64,000 nt of DNA, from positions 1-64,000 of the forward strand of contig CAZYGK010000002.1 in assembly GCA_964647355.1 (NCBI GenBank), written 5' to 3'. A program made the translations under genes and the position numbers. The notes beneath the pieces were generated by a model. The model searched no databases and was not told where the DNA came from. It worked only from the letters and a program-made list of their open reading frames with translations. Source of the DNA: SZUA-430 sp964647355. GTDB taxonomy: Bacteria > Pseudomonadota > Alphaproteobacteria > Micropepsales > Micropepsaceae. The stretch's first letter is position 1. The number at the start of each line of letters is the position of its first letter. Positions 9,454 to 17,503 of the stretch are shown piece after piece.

Positions 9454-9817
9454 CGCCGATTACATCCCAGACGGCTTTCGAATCCACGAAGATGTGGTGC
9501 GCGACGCGTAGGTTTTCGCCGCCTTCCGCGATCAATCCCGCCGGTATGAAGGTGCGCGCCGGATCGTTCGCGCCGGGGAGCGGCGAGCCGCAGATCTTGC
9601 AGAACCAGCATTGCCAGTCGTGGCCAGGCTTCTTCCAGGTGGCGATGTGGTCCTCGCCCGTGGTCCAGCGGAATGCCTTGTTATCGATGACGATCACGGC
9701 GATGCCGTTCGCGCCGGTCGCTTTGCGGCAGATCGAGCAGTGGCACACGAAGACTTGGGTGAGGTCGGCGTCGACTTCGAACGCCACGGCTCCGCAGTTG
9801 CATGCGCCTCGCGCCAT
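9416..9817 (-). CDS. GFA (CENP-V/DUF636) family zinc-binding protein
   Basis: Protein of 133 residues with the zinc-binding cysteines of the glutathione-dependent formaldehyde-activating family: GACNCGAV near the start, CHCSICRKATG in the middle and CKICGSPL later. Family members are poorly characterised, and only some are tied to S-hydroxymethylglutathione formation. ATG at 9817 (MARGACNCG) is the natural family start. The frame extends upstream to 9910 without similarity. It overlaps the nuclease-like gene, so both are probably read from one transcript. Confidence 0.82.
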   Translation of the reverse strand: MARGACNCGAVAFEVDADLTQVFVCHCSICRKATGANGIAVIVIDNKAFRWTTGEDHIATWKKPGHDWQCWFCKICGSPLPGANDPARTFIPAGLIAEGGENLRVAHHIFVDSKAVWDVIGDAGKQHREAFKG

Positions 9818-9935
9818 TCGGCTGCTCCCGGTTTTTCGCCGCTCAGCCGAGCACAAAGTCCGGTACGCCGCAACGGCGCAAGCGTTTGAGGCTTGATCGC
9901 AGGCTCCCAACCGGTGAATTATCCCGCCGGATCAA

Positions 9936-10068
9936 GACCCCGTAGCTCAGCAGGATAGAGCGGCAGATTCCTAATCAACGTAAAGCGCAGTAAAACAGGG
10001 GCCATTCCGACAATTCAGGCTCTGTTCACGGCGTAGAGAGTCAATATCTTAGCAGCTATGTCGGAATC
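9936..10068 (+). repeat. Direct repeat copy 1: tRNA-Arg(CCU) 5' half fused to a hairpin-bearing segment
   Basis: Positions 9936-9978 read as the 5' half of a tRNA: acceptor GACCCCG, D-arm GCTC...GAGC, then anticodon stem GCAGA and loop TTCCTAA (anticodon CCT). The 3' stem strand, T-arm and 3' acceptor are missing, so it is not a functional tRNA gene. The segment that follows contains inverted arms ATTCCGACA (10004-10012) and TGTCGGAAT (10059-10067). A second copy with the same layout starts at 16633. Probably an integration-site relic. Confidence 0.75.
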
Positions 10069-10098
10069 GAACGGCCTAAATCGATTCCGCTCAAGCAT

Positions 10099-10203
10099 AT
10101 GGTCGACACCTTGTGCGAGATGCTCATCAGCGCCATCGAAGGCGCCGCGCGCGCCGACTCGTCGCTTGACGCCAACAAGGCGCTGGCTGCACTGCGAGCG
10201 TGA
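10099..10203 (+). CDS. Short unassigned open frame (34 codons), possibly a gene remnant
   Basis: ATG at 10099 opens a 34-codon frame (MVDTLCEML... to ALAALRA) that reads like amphipathic helix. The frame stays open upstream through the repeat arm without a better start. No ribosome binding site is apparent. It may be the tail of a decayed gene inserted beside the repeat, or chance. The remainder of 10069-10322 holds no other convincing gene. Confidence 0.2.
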   Translation: MVDTLCEMLISAIEGAARADSSLDANKALAALRA

Positions 10204-10322
10204 CATCGGTTCAAGTCGCTCTCTCCCAAGGCAGCCACGCGCGGACCTAACCGCCCTCGCCTCTTTGGCGATCGGTGCGAAGTCCGTACATCCTGCCGAC
10301 GGTCGGCGGTAAACCGAAATCA

Positions 10323-11090
10323 CTAAATGGCATACCCACCGTCGACCATGAGGGTCTGGCCCGTGATGTAGGCGGCGCGGTCGGACGCCAGGAAGGCGAC
10401 GGCATCGGCGACGTTTTCTGCCGAGCCGAGGCGGCGCAGCGCCAGATTGGCCTTCGTCGCTTCGATGAAGCGGTCGTCGAAATCGCCGGTCGCAAGCAGC
10501 TGGTGATACATTCCGTCGGCGATGACACCGACGCCGACGCAGTTCGCGCGGACGCCGAAGCGCCCCTCTTCTGCTGCGACGCCCTTCACGACCGCCTCGA
10601 TCGCGGCCTTCGGCGCCGCGGACATCACGTCCTTCACCGCATAGCGCCGGATCGCCGGCGTCGCGAGCGCCACCACCGCGCCGCGCGTCTTGCGCAATTC
10701 CGGCAGCGCCGCGTGGATCAAGTGGTAGCAGCCGAACACGTCGGTCCCGACGGTCTCGCGAAACAGCTTCGGTTCGAGTTTGCTGATGTGGCGCATGTTG
10801 ATGTAGGGACCGGCCGCGTAGATCGCCGTGTGCACGCCGCCGAAACTCTCGGCTGCCTGCGCGACGAACCCGGCCACAGCGCCCTCGTCCGTCAAATCGA
10901 CCAGCACGATCTCCGCCTTGCGCCCCGCCTCGCGCACGGCCTTCGCCGCCGCCTCCGCACCCGCGCGATTGCGGTTGAAGGTCAGCGCGACATCTGAGCC
11001 CGCCGCCGCCAAAGCGCGGCAGATGGCTTGGCCGATGCCGCCCGACCCGCCCGCAACAACCGCCGCACCCGAAGCAAAACGGTCCGCCAT
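10323..11090 (-). CDS. Atypical short-chain dehydrogenase/reductase family protein
   Basis: Protein of 255 residues with a Rossmann fold. The nucleotide-binding GGSGGIG lies near residues 14-20, and the C-terminal DGGYAI matches SDR enzymes. The usual catalytic YxxxK is not kept: the lysine is present in SAAPK, but the tyrosine position is serine, and the expected catalytic serine region reads ALATPAI. It may therefore be a divergent reductase or a non-catalytic relative. Its ATG overlaps the P450 stop (TGATG), so it is the last gene of the operon read from 16166. Confidence 0.78.
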   Translation of the reverse strand: MADRFASGAAVVAGGSGGIGQAICRALAAAGSDVALTFNRNRAGAEAAAKAVREAGRKAEIVLVDLTDEGAVAGFVAQAAESFGGVHTAIYAAGPYINMRHISKLEPKLFRETVGTDVFGCYHLIHAALPELRKTRGAVVALATPAIRRYAVKDVMSAAPKAAIEAVVKGVAAEEGRFGVRANCVGVGVIADGMYHQLLATGDFDDRFIEATKANLALRRLGSAENVADAVAFLASDRAAYITGQTLMVDGGYAI

Positions 11091-12394
11091 CACGCGAGCT
11101 CGAAGCGGATCGGCAGCGCCTTCGGACCGTTGACGAACGAGGATTCCGAATTCCGTGGCACCCCATCGAGCGCAATCGAGCGCAGCCTCGGGAACAATTC
11201 CTCGAACAGAATGCGCATTTCCATCTTGGCCAGATGCTGTCCGAGACACAGATGCGCGCCGTACCCGAACGCGAGGTGTTTGTTGTGCTTGCGCTCCGGG
11301 CGGAACTCGAACGGCGCCTCGAACACGTCCTCGTCGCGATTGCCCGACGCGTAGCACAGCATCAGCCAATCGCCCTTGGCGATGGGCCGCCCGCCTACCT
11401 CGGCATCCGCCGTCGCCGTGCGCATGAAATGCTTGACCGGCGTCGTCCAGCGCACGGCCTCATCGACCAAGCCCGGGATGAGCGACGGATCGTTCTTCAC
11501 CCGCGCAAACAGCGCCGGATTCTCCGCCAACGCCCACATCGCGCCTGCCGTCGACGACGACGTCGTGTCGTGCCCGGCCGTCGCCACGATGATGTAGTAG
11601 CTCATGGCGTCCCGCTCGGCGATCGCCTGCCCGTCGACCTTGGCGTTCGCGATGATCGTCGCCAGATCGTCCCGCGGCGTCGCGCGCCGGTCGGCGCTGA
11701 TCGCGGAGAAAAAGCCGCTGAAGTCGGCGAAGATCGCAGCAAGCTGCTCCGCCCACTTCGCCGGATCGTTGTTTTGGTTTCCCTCGCGCGCCATGTCGGG
11801 ATCTTGCGGTCCGAAAATCTGCTGCGTCAGCATCAGCATGCGCGGCTCGTCCGCCTCCGGCACGCCCATGATGTTCATGACGACATGCAGCGGAAAGCCG
11901 AGCGCGACGTCGGCCACGAAATCGCAACGCCCGCCGCGCACCGCCATGCGATCGACCGAGCGCCGCGCGATCTCGCGAATGCGCGCCTCGAGCTTCGTGA
12001 TGTTCTGCGGCAGGAACCACGCCTGCGTCAGCGCCCGGAACTTCGGATGATCCGGCGCATCCATCGAAACCAGCGACCGGATAATGTTGTGGTCGCCGTT
12101 GTTGATCGCCCGGATCTTCGCGTCCGCCGCCTTGTTGGTGATGACCACCTGCTTGCGCCCGCTGCAGAAGAGCGCGTTCTGCCGGCTGACCTCCAGAATG
12201 TCGGCGTGCTTGGTGACCGCCCAAAACGGATCGAACCCCTCGGGCTCCGCAAGCCCCACCGGATTGTTCGCCCGAAGCCACGTGAAGGCGTCGTGCAGGC
12301 GCCGATCCGCATAGGCCTTCGGGTCCACCAAGGTCGCCGAGATCTCCGCCGGCATGCGCACAGTTTTGCTGGCCTTCGCCGCCGCTCCGCTCAT
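11090..12394 (-). CDS. Cytochrome P450
   Basis: Soluble bacterial P450 of 434 residues that presumably hydroxylates a hydrophobic substrate. It shows the I-helix oxygen-binding AGHDTTSS, the ExxR motif in DEAVRW, and the heme-ligand loop FGYGAHLCLGQHLAKME. ATG at 12394 (MSGAAAK) overlaps the TetR stop as ATGA. Neighbouring Rieske, flavin monooxygenase and SDR genes suggest a multistep oxidation pathway, for example of a terpenoid, steroid or xenobiotic. The substrate cannot be read from sequence. No dedicated ferredoxin is in the operon. Confidence 0.93.
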   Translation of the reverse strand: MSGAAAKASKTVRMPAEISATLVDPKAYADRRLHDAFTWLRANNPVGLAEPEGFDPFWAVTKHADILEVSRQNALFCSGRKQVVITNKAADAKIRAINNGDHNIIRSLVSMDAPDHPKFRALTQAWFLPQNITKLEARIREIARRSVDRMAVRGGRCDFVADVALGFPLHVVMNIMGVPEADEPRMLMLTQQIFGPQDPDMAREGNQNNDPAKWAEQLAAIFADFSGFFSAISADRRATPRDDLATIIANAKVDGQAIAERDAMSYYIIVATAGHDTTSSSTAGAMWALAENPALFARVKNDPSLIPGLVDEAVRWTTPVKHFMRTATADAEVGGRPIAKGDWLMLCYASGNRDEDVFEAPFEFRPERKHNKHLAFGYGAHLCLGQHLAKMEMRILFEELFPRLRSIALDGVPRNSESSFVNGPKALPIRFELA

Positions 12395-13062
12395 CGTTTC
12401 CTCCGTTCGTTTTTTTCGCCCGCAGTAAGTCCGCCCAGCACCATCGCGGCAATGTCGCGCGCGATATCTTTCGGCGCGAGGCGCCCCGGCTTGTACCAAT
12501 CCGCCGCCCAGTTCAACGCGCCCATGATCGACATGCGCACGACCGACAAATCGACGTCGGCGCGAATGGCGCCGCCCTTGCGTGCGGCCGTCAGCAGCAA
12601 GCGCCACAACGCACCGTAGGCGCGCTGCTTCGCCAACAGCTTGTCGCGAATCTGCGGCGGCACCTGCCAGATAAGCTTGATCGTGGCTGAGGCGATGTCT
12701 TCCTGCGCCAACACCATGACGAGATGCGTCTCGATCGCCGTCTGAAGCCGCGTCAGGTGATCCGCATCCGCCGGCAAAGCCCGCAACCGCTCGACCAGGG
12801 CCGCGTGCGTCCGCTTGGTGCCGATCTCCATCACCGCTTCGACCAGCACCTCGCGCGAGTCGAAATGGTAGTAGAGGCTTCCGGCCTTCATCCCGATTTC
12901 GGCCGCGATGTCGCTGAGCCGCGCCCCGGCGTAGCCGTCGCGCCGGAACACGCGCGCGGCCGCCTCGATGATGCTCTGGCGCGTCGCTTCGGCCTTGCCG
13001 AGCTCCTCCACGCTCTCGTCACGCGAGCGGCGGCGTCTGGCGACGGCTTTCGCGTCGAGCAT
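12391..13062 (-). CDS. TetR/AcrR family transcriptional regulator
   Basis: Repressor-type protein of 223 residues. The N-terminal helix-turn-helix is at about 30-75 (RQSIIEAAARVF, then LSDIAAEIGMKAGSLYYHF). A C-terminal ligand-binding helical domain follows. It sits inside the operon it probably controls, between the luciferase-like and P450 genes. The 16-bp palindrome at 16195-16210 upstream of the first operon gene is a plausible operator, which would make the circuit autoregulatory. Confidence 0.9.
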   Translation of the reverse strand: MLDAKAVARRRRSRDESVEELGKAEATRQSIIEAAARVFRRDGYAGARLSDIAAEIGMKAGSLYYHFDSREVLVEAVMEIGTKRTHAALVERLRALPADADHLTRLQTAIETHLVMVLAQEDIASATIKLIWQVPPQIRDKLLAKQRAYGALWRLLLTAARKGGAIRADVDLSVVRMSIMGALNWAADWYKPGRLAPKDIARDIAAMVLGGLTAGEKNERRKR

Positions 13063-13065
13063 CGC

Positions 13066-14187
13066 CTACTCCGCCGCCGCGTATTGCACCGTGGGCGCAT
13101 AGGTGACGCCCAAATCGCCGCCCACATCGTGTGCCTGCAGTTCCGGAATGATCTTGCGCGCGATCAGATCGTAGTTCGCCTGCGCGACCTCCTTCGGCAT
13201 CGCGCCGTAGCACGGCAGCAGCAAGAGCCCACCGGCCTGCAGTAAATCGACATAGCCCTTGAGCTTGCCCACGACTTCGTCCGGCGTGCCCCAAACCTGC
13301 AGGTCCGCGAGAAACCCGTTGAACGTATCGAGCCCGTGCTTGGCGATGTTCTTGGCCAACCCCGCGTAATACTCATAGCCCTCGATCTCGGCGAACCCGA
13401 CATTGCTGAACTCGTAGTGCTCGACCGTCGAGCGCGCATAGCGCTGCAGATAGACCTCGCGCATGCGCTGCGCCTCTTTCGCGTCCTCGTGCGTGGCGAT
13501 GAAGACGGCAAGAATGGGCTTCGGCGCTTCGACGCCGTTGATCTCCAGGAACCGGCGGCGATAGGCCGTCAGATCCTCGACCACTTTGTTCCAGGGCTTT
13601 TGCGCGATCACCATCAGCCCGACGCCGAGCCGCGCCATGAGATCGATCGAACTCGGCGAAATGGCCGAAGCAAACGTCCGCCCGCGAAAGCTCGCATAAG
13701 GCCCCGGCCGAATGTTCACGCGCGGCTGCTTATAGAATTCGCCGTCATATGCCATGACGCCGCTCTCGAGCCCCGAGACGATCGCCTCCGTGTATTCGAC
13801 GAAGCGTCGCCGCGACTCGTTCATCTTGGCGCGAAAGCCCTCGAACTCGAGGCGCCCGAGCCCGCGCCCGATGCCGAGGATCGCGCGTCCCTCCGACAGA
13901 TGATCGAGCAGCGTGAAATTCTCGACCACGCGTACCGGGTCGTGCCACGGCAGCACCGTCACCATCGTGCCAAGCTTCACTCGCTTCGTCTGCCCGGCGA
14001 CCCAGGCGAGGAACTGCGGCACATTCGGCGTCAGCTGATAGTCGGAGAAATGATGCTCCGGCGTCCAAACGGAATCGTAGCCCACGCTCTCCGCGCGCGC
14101 CGCGAACCCAAGCTCCAGCCGATAGACGTCGGCGTCCGACATCTTCTGGTCGAGGTTCTGAAAGCAAAGACCCAATCCGACATGCAT
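13066..14187 (-). CDS. LLM-class (luciferase-like) flavin-dependent oxidoreductase
   Basis: Protein of 373 residues with the bacterial-luciferase TIM-barrel fold. Recognisable segments are YDSVWTPEHHF near the N-terminus, VLPWHDPVRVVENFTLLDHLSEGR, and GIGRGLGRLEFEGF, all typical of FMN/F420-dependent monooxygenases. ATG at 14187 follows AGGAGAAT. It precedes the TetR gene by 3 bp and follows an SDR gene by 23 bp. The likely role is oxygenation or Baeyer-Villiger-type cleavage in the catabolic operon, using reduced flavin supplied by a separate reductase that is not encoded here. Confidence 0.88.
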   Translation of the reverse strand: MHVGLGLCFQNLDQKMSDADVYRLELGFAARAESVGYDSVWTPEHHFSDYQLTPNVPQFLAWVAGQTKRVKLGTMVTVLPWHDPVRVVENFTLLDHLSEGRAILGIGRGLGRLEFEGFRAKMNESRRRFVEYTEAIVSGLESGVMAYDGEFYKQPRVNIRPGPYASFRGRTFASAISPSSIDLMARLGVGLMVIAQKPWNKVVEDLTAYRRRFLEINGVEAPKPILAVFIATHEDAKEAQRMREVYLQRYARSTVEHYEFSNVGFAEIEGYEYYAGLAKNIAKHGLDTFNGFLADLQVWGTPDEVVGKLKGYVDLLQAGGLLLLPCYGAMPKEVAQANYDLIARKIIPELQAHDVGGDLGVTYAPTVQYAAAE

Positions 14188-14210
14188 GTGAATTCTCCTT
14201 GGAAAGCCCG

Positions 14211-15002
14211 CTAGTGCATCGGCAAGCCGCCGGCGACGGTGATCATTTGTCCGGTGATTTGCCGGCTGACGCGCTCCGAGGCGAGGAACGCCACGGCATT
14301 CGCGATGTCCTCGGCCTTCGACAGCCGCTTCAGCGGCGTCTCTTTTTCCATGTACTGGACCTGCGCCGCGTTCATGATCGCATCGCGCTCGTGCCACAGC
14401 GACTGCGCGCCCAAGGCCGAGGCGTCGTCCGGCAAGGTCAATCCCGGCGCGACCAGATTGGCGCGCACGCCATTGCGGCCGTACTCGAGCGCGATCGTGC
14501 GGATGAACGCGATCACGCCCGCTTTCGCCGCCGCATAGACACCCTGCCGGTGCGCACCGAACGCCGCCGTCGACGCCGTCGCCACGATCGCACCACGGTT
14601 CTGCGCGATCATCGCGGGCAGCACCGCGCGCGTGCACGACATGACGGACGTGAGATTGACCGCCAGCAAATTCTCCCACGACGCCGGATCGCTCTGCAGA
14701 AAGAACGCCGGCCGGTTGAACCCGACATTGTTGACGAGCACGTCGATCCCGCCGAGCCGCGCCATCGCCTCGCGGCACGCGCCGTCGGCGGCGGAATGGT
14801 CGCCGACATCGGCGCCGAGCACGTGAACCTTGCGCCCGCCGCGCCGCTCCGCCTCATCGCCGGTGCGCCGCGCCTGATCGACGTCGCGGTCGACGAGCGC
14901 GATCGCGGCGCCCTCGCCCGCCAGCGCCCACACGATCGCCTGACCGATATGCGACGCGCCGCCGGTCACGATGATCTTCGCATCTTTGAGACCGAGATCC
15001 AT
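14211..15002 (-). CDS. Short-chain dehydrogenase/reductase
   Basis: Classical SDR of 263 residues. It has a TGGASHIG cofactor loop near residue 13, NNVG near 90, the serine region ATAST and an intact YAAAK catalytic pair near 155-160. The C-terminal ITGQMITVAGG is typical. It probably oxidises or reduces a hydroxyl/keto group of the operon substrate using NAD(P)(H). Its start directly abuts the Rieske stop at 15003, which indicates cotranscription. Confidence 0.9.
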   Translation of the reverse strand: MDLGLKDAKIIVTGGASHIGQAIVWALAGEGAAIALVDRDVDQARRTGDEAERRGGRKVHVLGADVGDHSAADGACREAMARLGGIDVLVNNVGFNRPAFFLQSDPASWENLLAVNLTSVMSCTRAVLPAMIAQNRGAIVATASTAAFGAHRQGVYAAAKAGVIAFIRTIALEYGRNGVRANLVAPGLTLPDDASALGAQSLWHERDAIMNAAQVQYMEKETPLKRLSKAEDIANAVAFLASERVSRQITGQMITVAGGLPMH

Positions 15003-16166
15003 TTAGACCACCGTGCAGCCCGCCGCGCTGAGCGCGGCGTTGATCGATATGTGCAAATGAATGAGCGCGGGCTCGTTGCGCCCATAGACGACCTCCGGCA
15101 AGGCGCCCGACGCCAGATTGTGCTGGATTTGCGTCACAAGCGGAAAATCCTCCCGGCCCGTCACCTCGAGCAACATGTCGAGGTTCTTCTTCCAATAAGC
15201 GCGCGCCTTGTCGGTGGCCGGCGCTTCCGGCGCATAGAGGCTGGTCTTCACCAGAGTACGGTCGACGGCAAGCGGCGTCACACGCCATAGTTCCACGTGA
15301 TCGCGCTGATAGGTGATCAGCCCCGACGGCATGAAAATGTACTGCGTCGTCGTGTGCGGCAGGAATTTCCAATCCGCTTCCGACGGCTTCTTGATCTCGT
15401 CGAACACCGTCTTCAAGAGGCCGATCATCCGCGGATGCGGCCCGAACGCGTCGCAGATCGAGATGTCCGGCAGATACGTCGCCGCGATCGAGTTCTTGTG
15501 CAGCGTGCGGATGTGATAGCTCTCGGTGAACGTGTCGAGAAAGAGCTTCCAGTTGAAGTTCCAAATCGTCTCGCGCGCATCGGTCAGCACGAAATTCTCG
15601 AGACCGTAGGCCGCGATCTCGACCTCCGCGCCGCACAGGACCTTGTCCGCCGTCAACCCCGCGCCGCCCTCCGCTTGCGCGAAGATGAGGCCATAGCCTT
15701 CCGCCACCGCGACCGGATGCAACGAGCACTGCACCTTCGGCACATCCTCGAACGCGCTCTCGGCATAGGGCCGCGAATGCAGCGCGCCGTCGAGGTCGTA
15801 GACCCACCCGTGATAGGGACACGAAAACCGCGGCCGCGCCGGTCCGTCGCCCGCGACCAGCGGCGCGCCGCGATGCCGGCACGCATTGACGAAACCCTTG
15901 AGCGATCCGTCGCGCTGCCGCACGACCATCACCGGCACGCCGCCGAGATCGGCCGTGATATGCGACCCGGCTTCGGTGCAGTCGTTGCTCAACCCCAACA
16001 TCTGCGGATGCCCGCGAAACAGCACCCGCCGCTCGTCTTCGAAGCGCCGAGGATCGACATAGGCCGCCGCACGGTTGCGCATGCTGTGGTCGGCAAGCGG
16101 CCACGACGACAGCGGATCGACGTCCTTGAGCCGGCGGAGCAACTCCACCTGCCGTTCATGGCGCAT
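15003..16166 (-). CDS. Rieske non-heme iron oxygenase, alpha subunit
   Basis: Protein of 387 residues. The N-terminal Rieske [2Fe-2S] domain has CRHRG and, 18 residues later, CPYHGW. The C-terminal catalytic domain has the mononuclear iron ligand region FTESYHIRTLH. It would hydroxylate an aromatic or alicyclic substrate, taking electrons from an external reductase. ATG at 16166 follows AAAGGG with 7-nt spacing and is preferred. An upstream start at 16193 is possible. It is the first gene of the operon ending at 10323. Confidence 0.9.
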   Translation of the reverse strand: MRHERQVELLRRLKDVDPLSSWPLADHSMRNRAAAYVDPRRFEDERRVLFRGHPQMLGLSNDCTEAGSHITADLGGVPVMVVRQRDGSLKGFVNACRHRGAPLVAGDGPARPRFSCPYHGWVYDLDGALHSRPYAESAFEDVPKVQCSLHPVAVAEGYGLIFAQAEGGAGLTADKVLCGAEVEIAAYGLENFVLTDARETIWNFNWKLFLDTFTESYHIRTLHKNSIAATYLPDISICDAFGPHPRMIGLLKTVFDEIKKPSEADWKFLPHTTTQYIFMPSGLITYQRDHVELWRVTPLAVDRTLVKTSLYAPEAPATDKARAYWKKNLDMLLEVTGREDFPLVTQIQHNLASGALPEVVYGRNEPALIHLHISINAALSAAGCTVV

Positions 16167-16194
16167 GCCAATGCCCTTTCGCGCGCAAGTCAAT

Positions 16195-16210
16195 TCTAAC
16201 CTAAGTTAGA
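16195..16210 (-). promoter_or_regulatory. 16-bp palindrome overlapping a promoter: probable TetR operator
   Basis: TCTAAC-CTAA-GTTAGA is a perfect 6-bp inverted repeat with a 4-bp centre, 28 bp upstream of the Rieske start. On the minus strand TTGATA and TTAGAA hexamers spaced by 17 bp would place the palindrome across the -10 element and spacer, a classic repressor position. The operon encodes its own TetR. Confidence 0.6.
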
Positions 16211-16632
16211 TTAAAATATCAAGGCGGAGGCACCGAACAAGCCACAATGATCCGCTGGCGAAAGAGCGATGGGACCCGCCGAAGCGGATGGGCGTGTGCA
16301 ATGTGATGGGACGGATCATCAATTGGATGCGCGTTTGGCACATCCTCTTGCCCGTCTTGCCGCACGTTTCCTGCTTTCGATCGCGCAGTGCTCGACGTCG
16401 TCCATCTCGTAAGCGCGAGCAATACCGTCAGATAGACCGTCAGAAGTGGCGATGGCTCTCGGCACAGAGTGACGTGGTCGAAGGCGTAAGTTTCGCCGCG
16501 GCGCGCTTTGTTAGGCCAAGCTGCTCGCCGCCGTCGACTGCACGGTCGACGCAATCCTTACAGACGTTGACGAAACTTTGTCGGAATGACGTTGCGTCAT
16601 GTGGGGATAAGTGATTGATTGCACTTGGAAAT
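16211..16632. other. Gene-free stretch between the catabolic operon and repeat copy 2
   Basis: About 420 bp with only weak open frames on both strands and no recognisable protein similarity or start signal. It may contain degraded coding DNA. I see no repeats beyond the flanking elements. Confidence 0.35.
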
Positions 16633-16766
16633 GACCCCGTAGCTCAGCAGGATAGAGTGGTAGATTCCTAATCGATCAAGAGCGTTGGAACTCTGCGGCC
16701 ATTCTGACAATTCCAGCTCTGTTCACTGCGTGGAATGTCAATAGCTTATTGATCATGTCAGAATGG
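16633..16766 (+). repeat. Direct repeat copy 2: tRNA-Arg(CCU) 5' half fused to a hairpin-bearing segment
   Basis: The copy has the same layout as the one at 9936. It opens with GACCCCGTAGCTCAGCAGGA and the anticodon loop TTCCTAA, then breaks off at the same place in the anticodon stem. The hairpin arms are CCATTCTGACA (16699-16709) and TGTCAGAATGG (16756-16766), 11 perfect base pairs. Relative to copy 1 one base pair has changed on both sides (C-G to T-A). The two copies bracket the catabolic operon. The 240 bp up to 17007 hold no convincing gene. Confidence 0.75.
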
Positions 16767-17006
16767 TCTTCGCAAGCGACCTTGCCCTCACGGGCCGCTT
16801 TCGTGCAGCTGAATATCCGGAACATCGGAAGTCTCTATGGCAGGCGATGAGCAAGGGACTGCTCGCTGCGAGTGTAATGATTTTCTGTGGCGGGGTTTAG
16901 CGCTTCACGACCTCGTCCCGCAGGTGCGGTTCGACCCGGCGATCACGGGCGCCGCTGAACCGTTGCATGGCGAGGTGCAACGCTTGCGCGAACGGCGCGC
17001 GCGTCG

Positions 17007-17492
17007 TCATTTCACTTCCAGAGCCCCGACCATGCCGAGCACGCCGTGGCCCGGATAGTTGCATGCGATGATGAGCTTCCCGTTCTTTGAGAACATCCAG
17101 GTTAGCTCACGAGTCTGGCCGGGCGGAATATGAACGGCGTTCGCAGGCATCTGCTGCGCTCCTTCATCGTGCTTCATGTCCGACATCTTGCTCATCGACT
17201 GCTGATGCGCCTCCTGCTCGGCGGTATCGCCGATCGTCAGTTCGTGCATCAGCTTGCCGTTGTTTACGACAACGAATTTGATCGTCTCGCCAACCTTGAC
17301 GGCTATTTCCGCCGGATCGAAGCTATATTCGTCGGCTTCGATCCGGATGGTCCGCGTGACGTCCTTGGCGAGCCCCGGCTGCCCGAACGACCATCCCCCG
17401 GGGCGACGAGATTCGCCCTCGTGCGCCAACGCAACCGCATTCGCGATCGCGAGCGAGCCCAAGAAAACTGACAGACCGAACGAAGTGCGCAT
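17007..17492 (-). CDS. Exported cupredoxin-domain protein
   Basis: Periplasmic blue-copper-fold protein of about 161 residues with a signal peptide (FLGSLAIANAVALA). The C-terminal plastocyanin-like domain has the copper-site pattern ACNYPGHGVLGM and an upstream histidine in GKLMHELTIGD. A Met/His-rich loop lies between. Two starts compete. ATG at 17492 has GAGGA 8 nt upstream and is preferred. ATG at 17507 overlaps the PepSY stop as ATGA. It is the last gene of the copper operon and a close paralogue in layout of the 18907 gene. Confidence 0.88.
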   Translation of the reverse strand: MRTSFGLSVFLGSLAIANAVALAHEGESRRPGGWSFGQPGLAKDVTRTIRIEADEYSFDPAEIAVKVGETIKFVVVNNGKLMHELTIGDTAEQEAHQQSMSKMSDMKHDEGAQQMPANAVHIPPGQTRELTWMFSKNGKLIIACNYPGHGVLGMVGALEVK

Positions 17493-17503
17493 GACATGAT
17501 TCC

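Noticed and set aside
9936..10068. A functional tRNA-Arg(CCU) gene
   Set aside because: Only the 5' half is present. The 3' anticodon strand, T-arm and acceptor complement are missing in both copies.
9979..10200. Group I intron in the tRNA anticodon loop, as known for Agrobacterium tRNA-Arg(CCU)
   Set aside because: No P3/P7 core elements are recognisable and no 3' exon is found downstream in either copy.
16837..17058. A 73-codon plus-strand frame between repeat copy 2 and the cupredoxin gene
   Set aside because: No ribosome binding site or similarity, and its 3' part is antisense to the cupredoxin gene.
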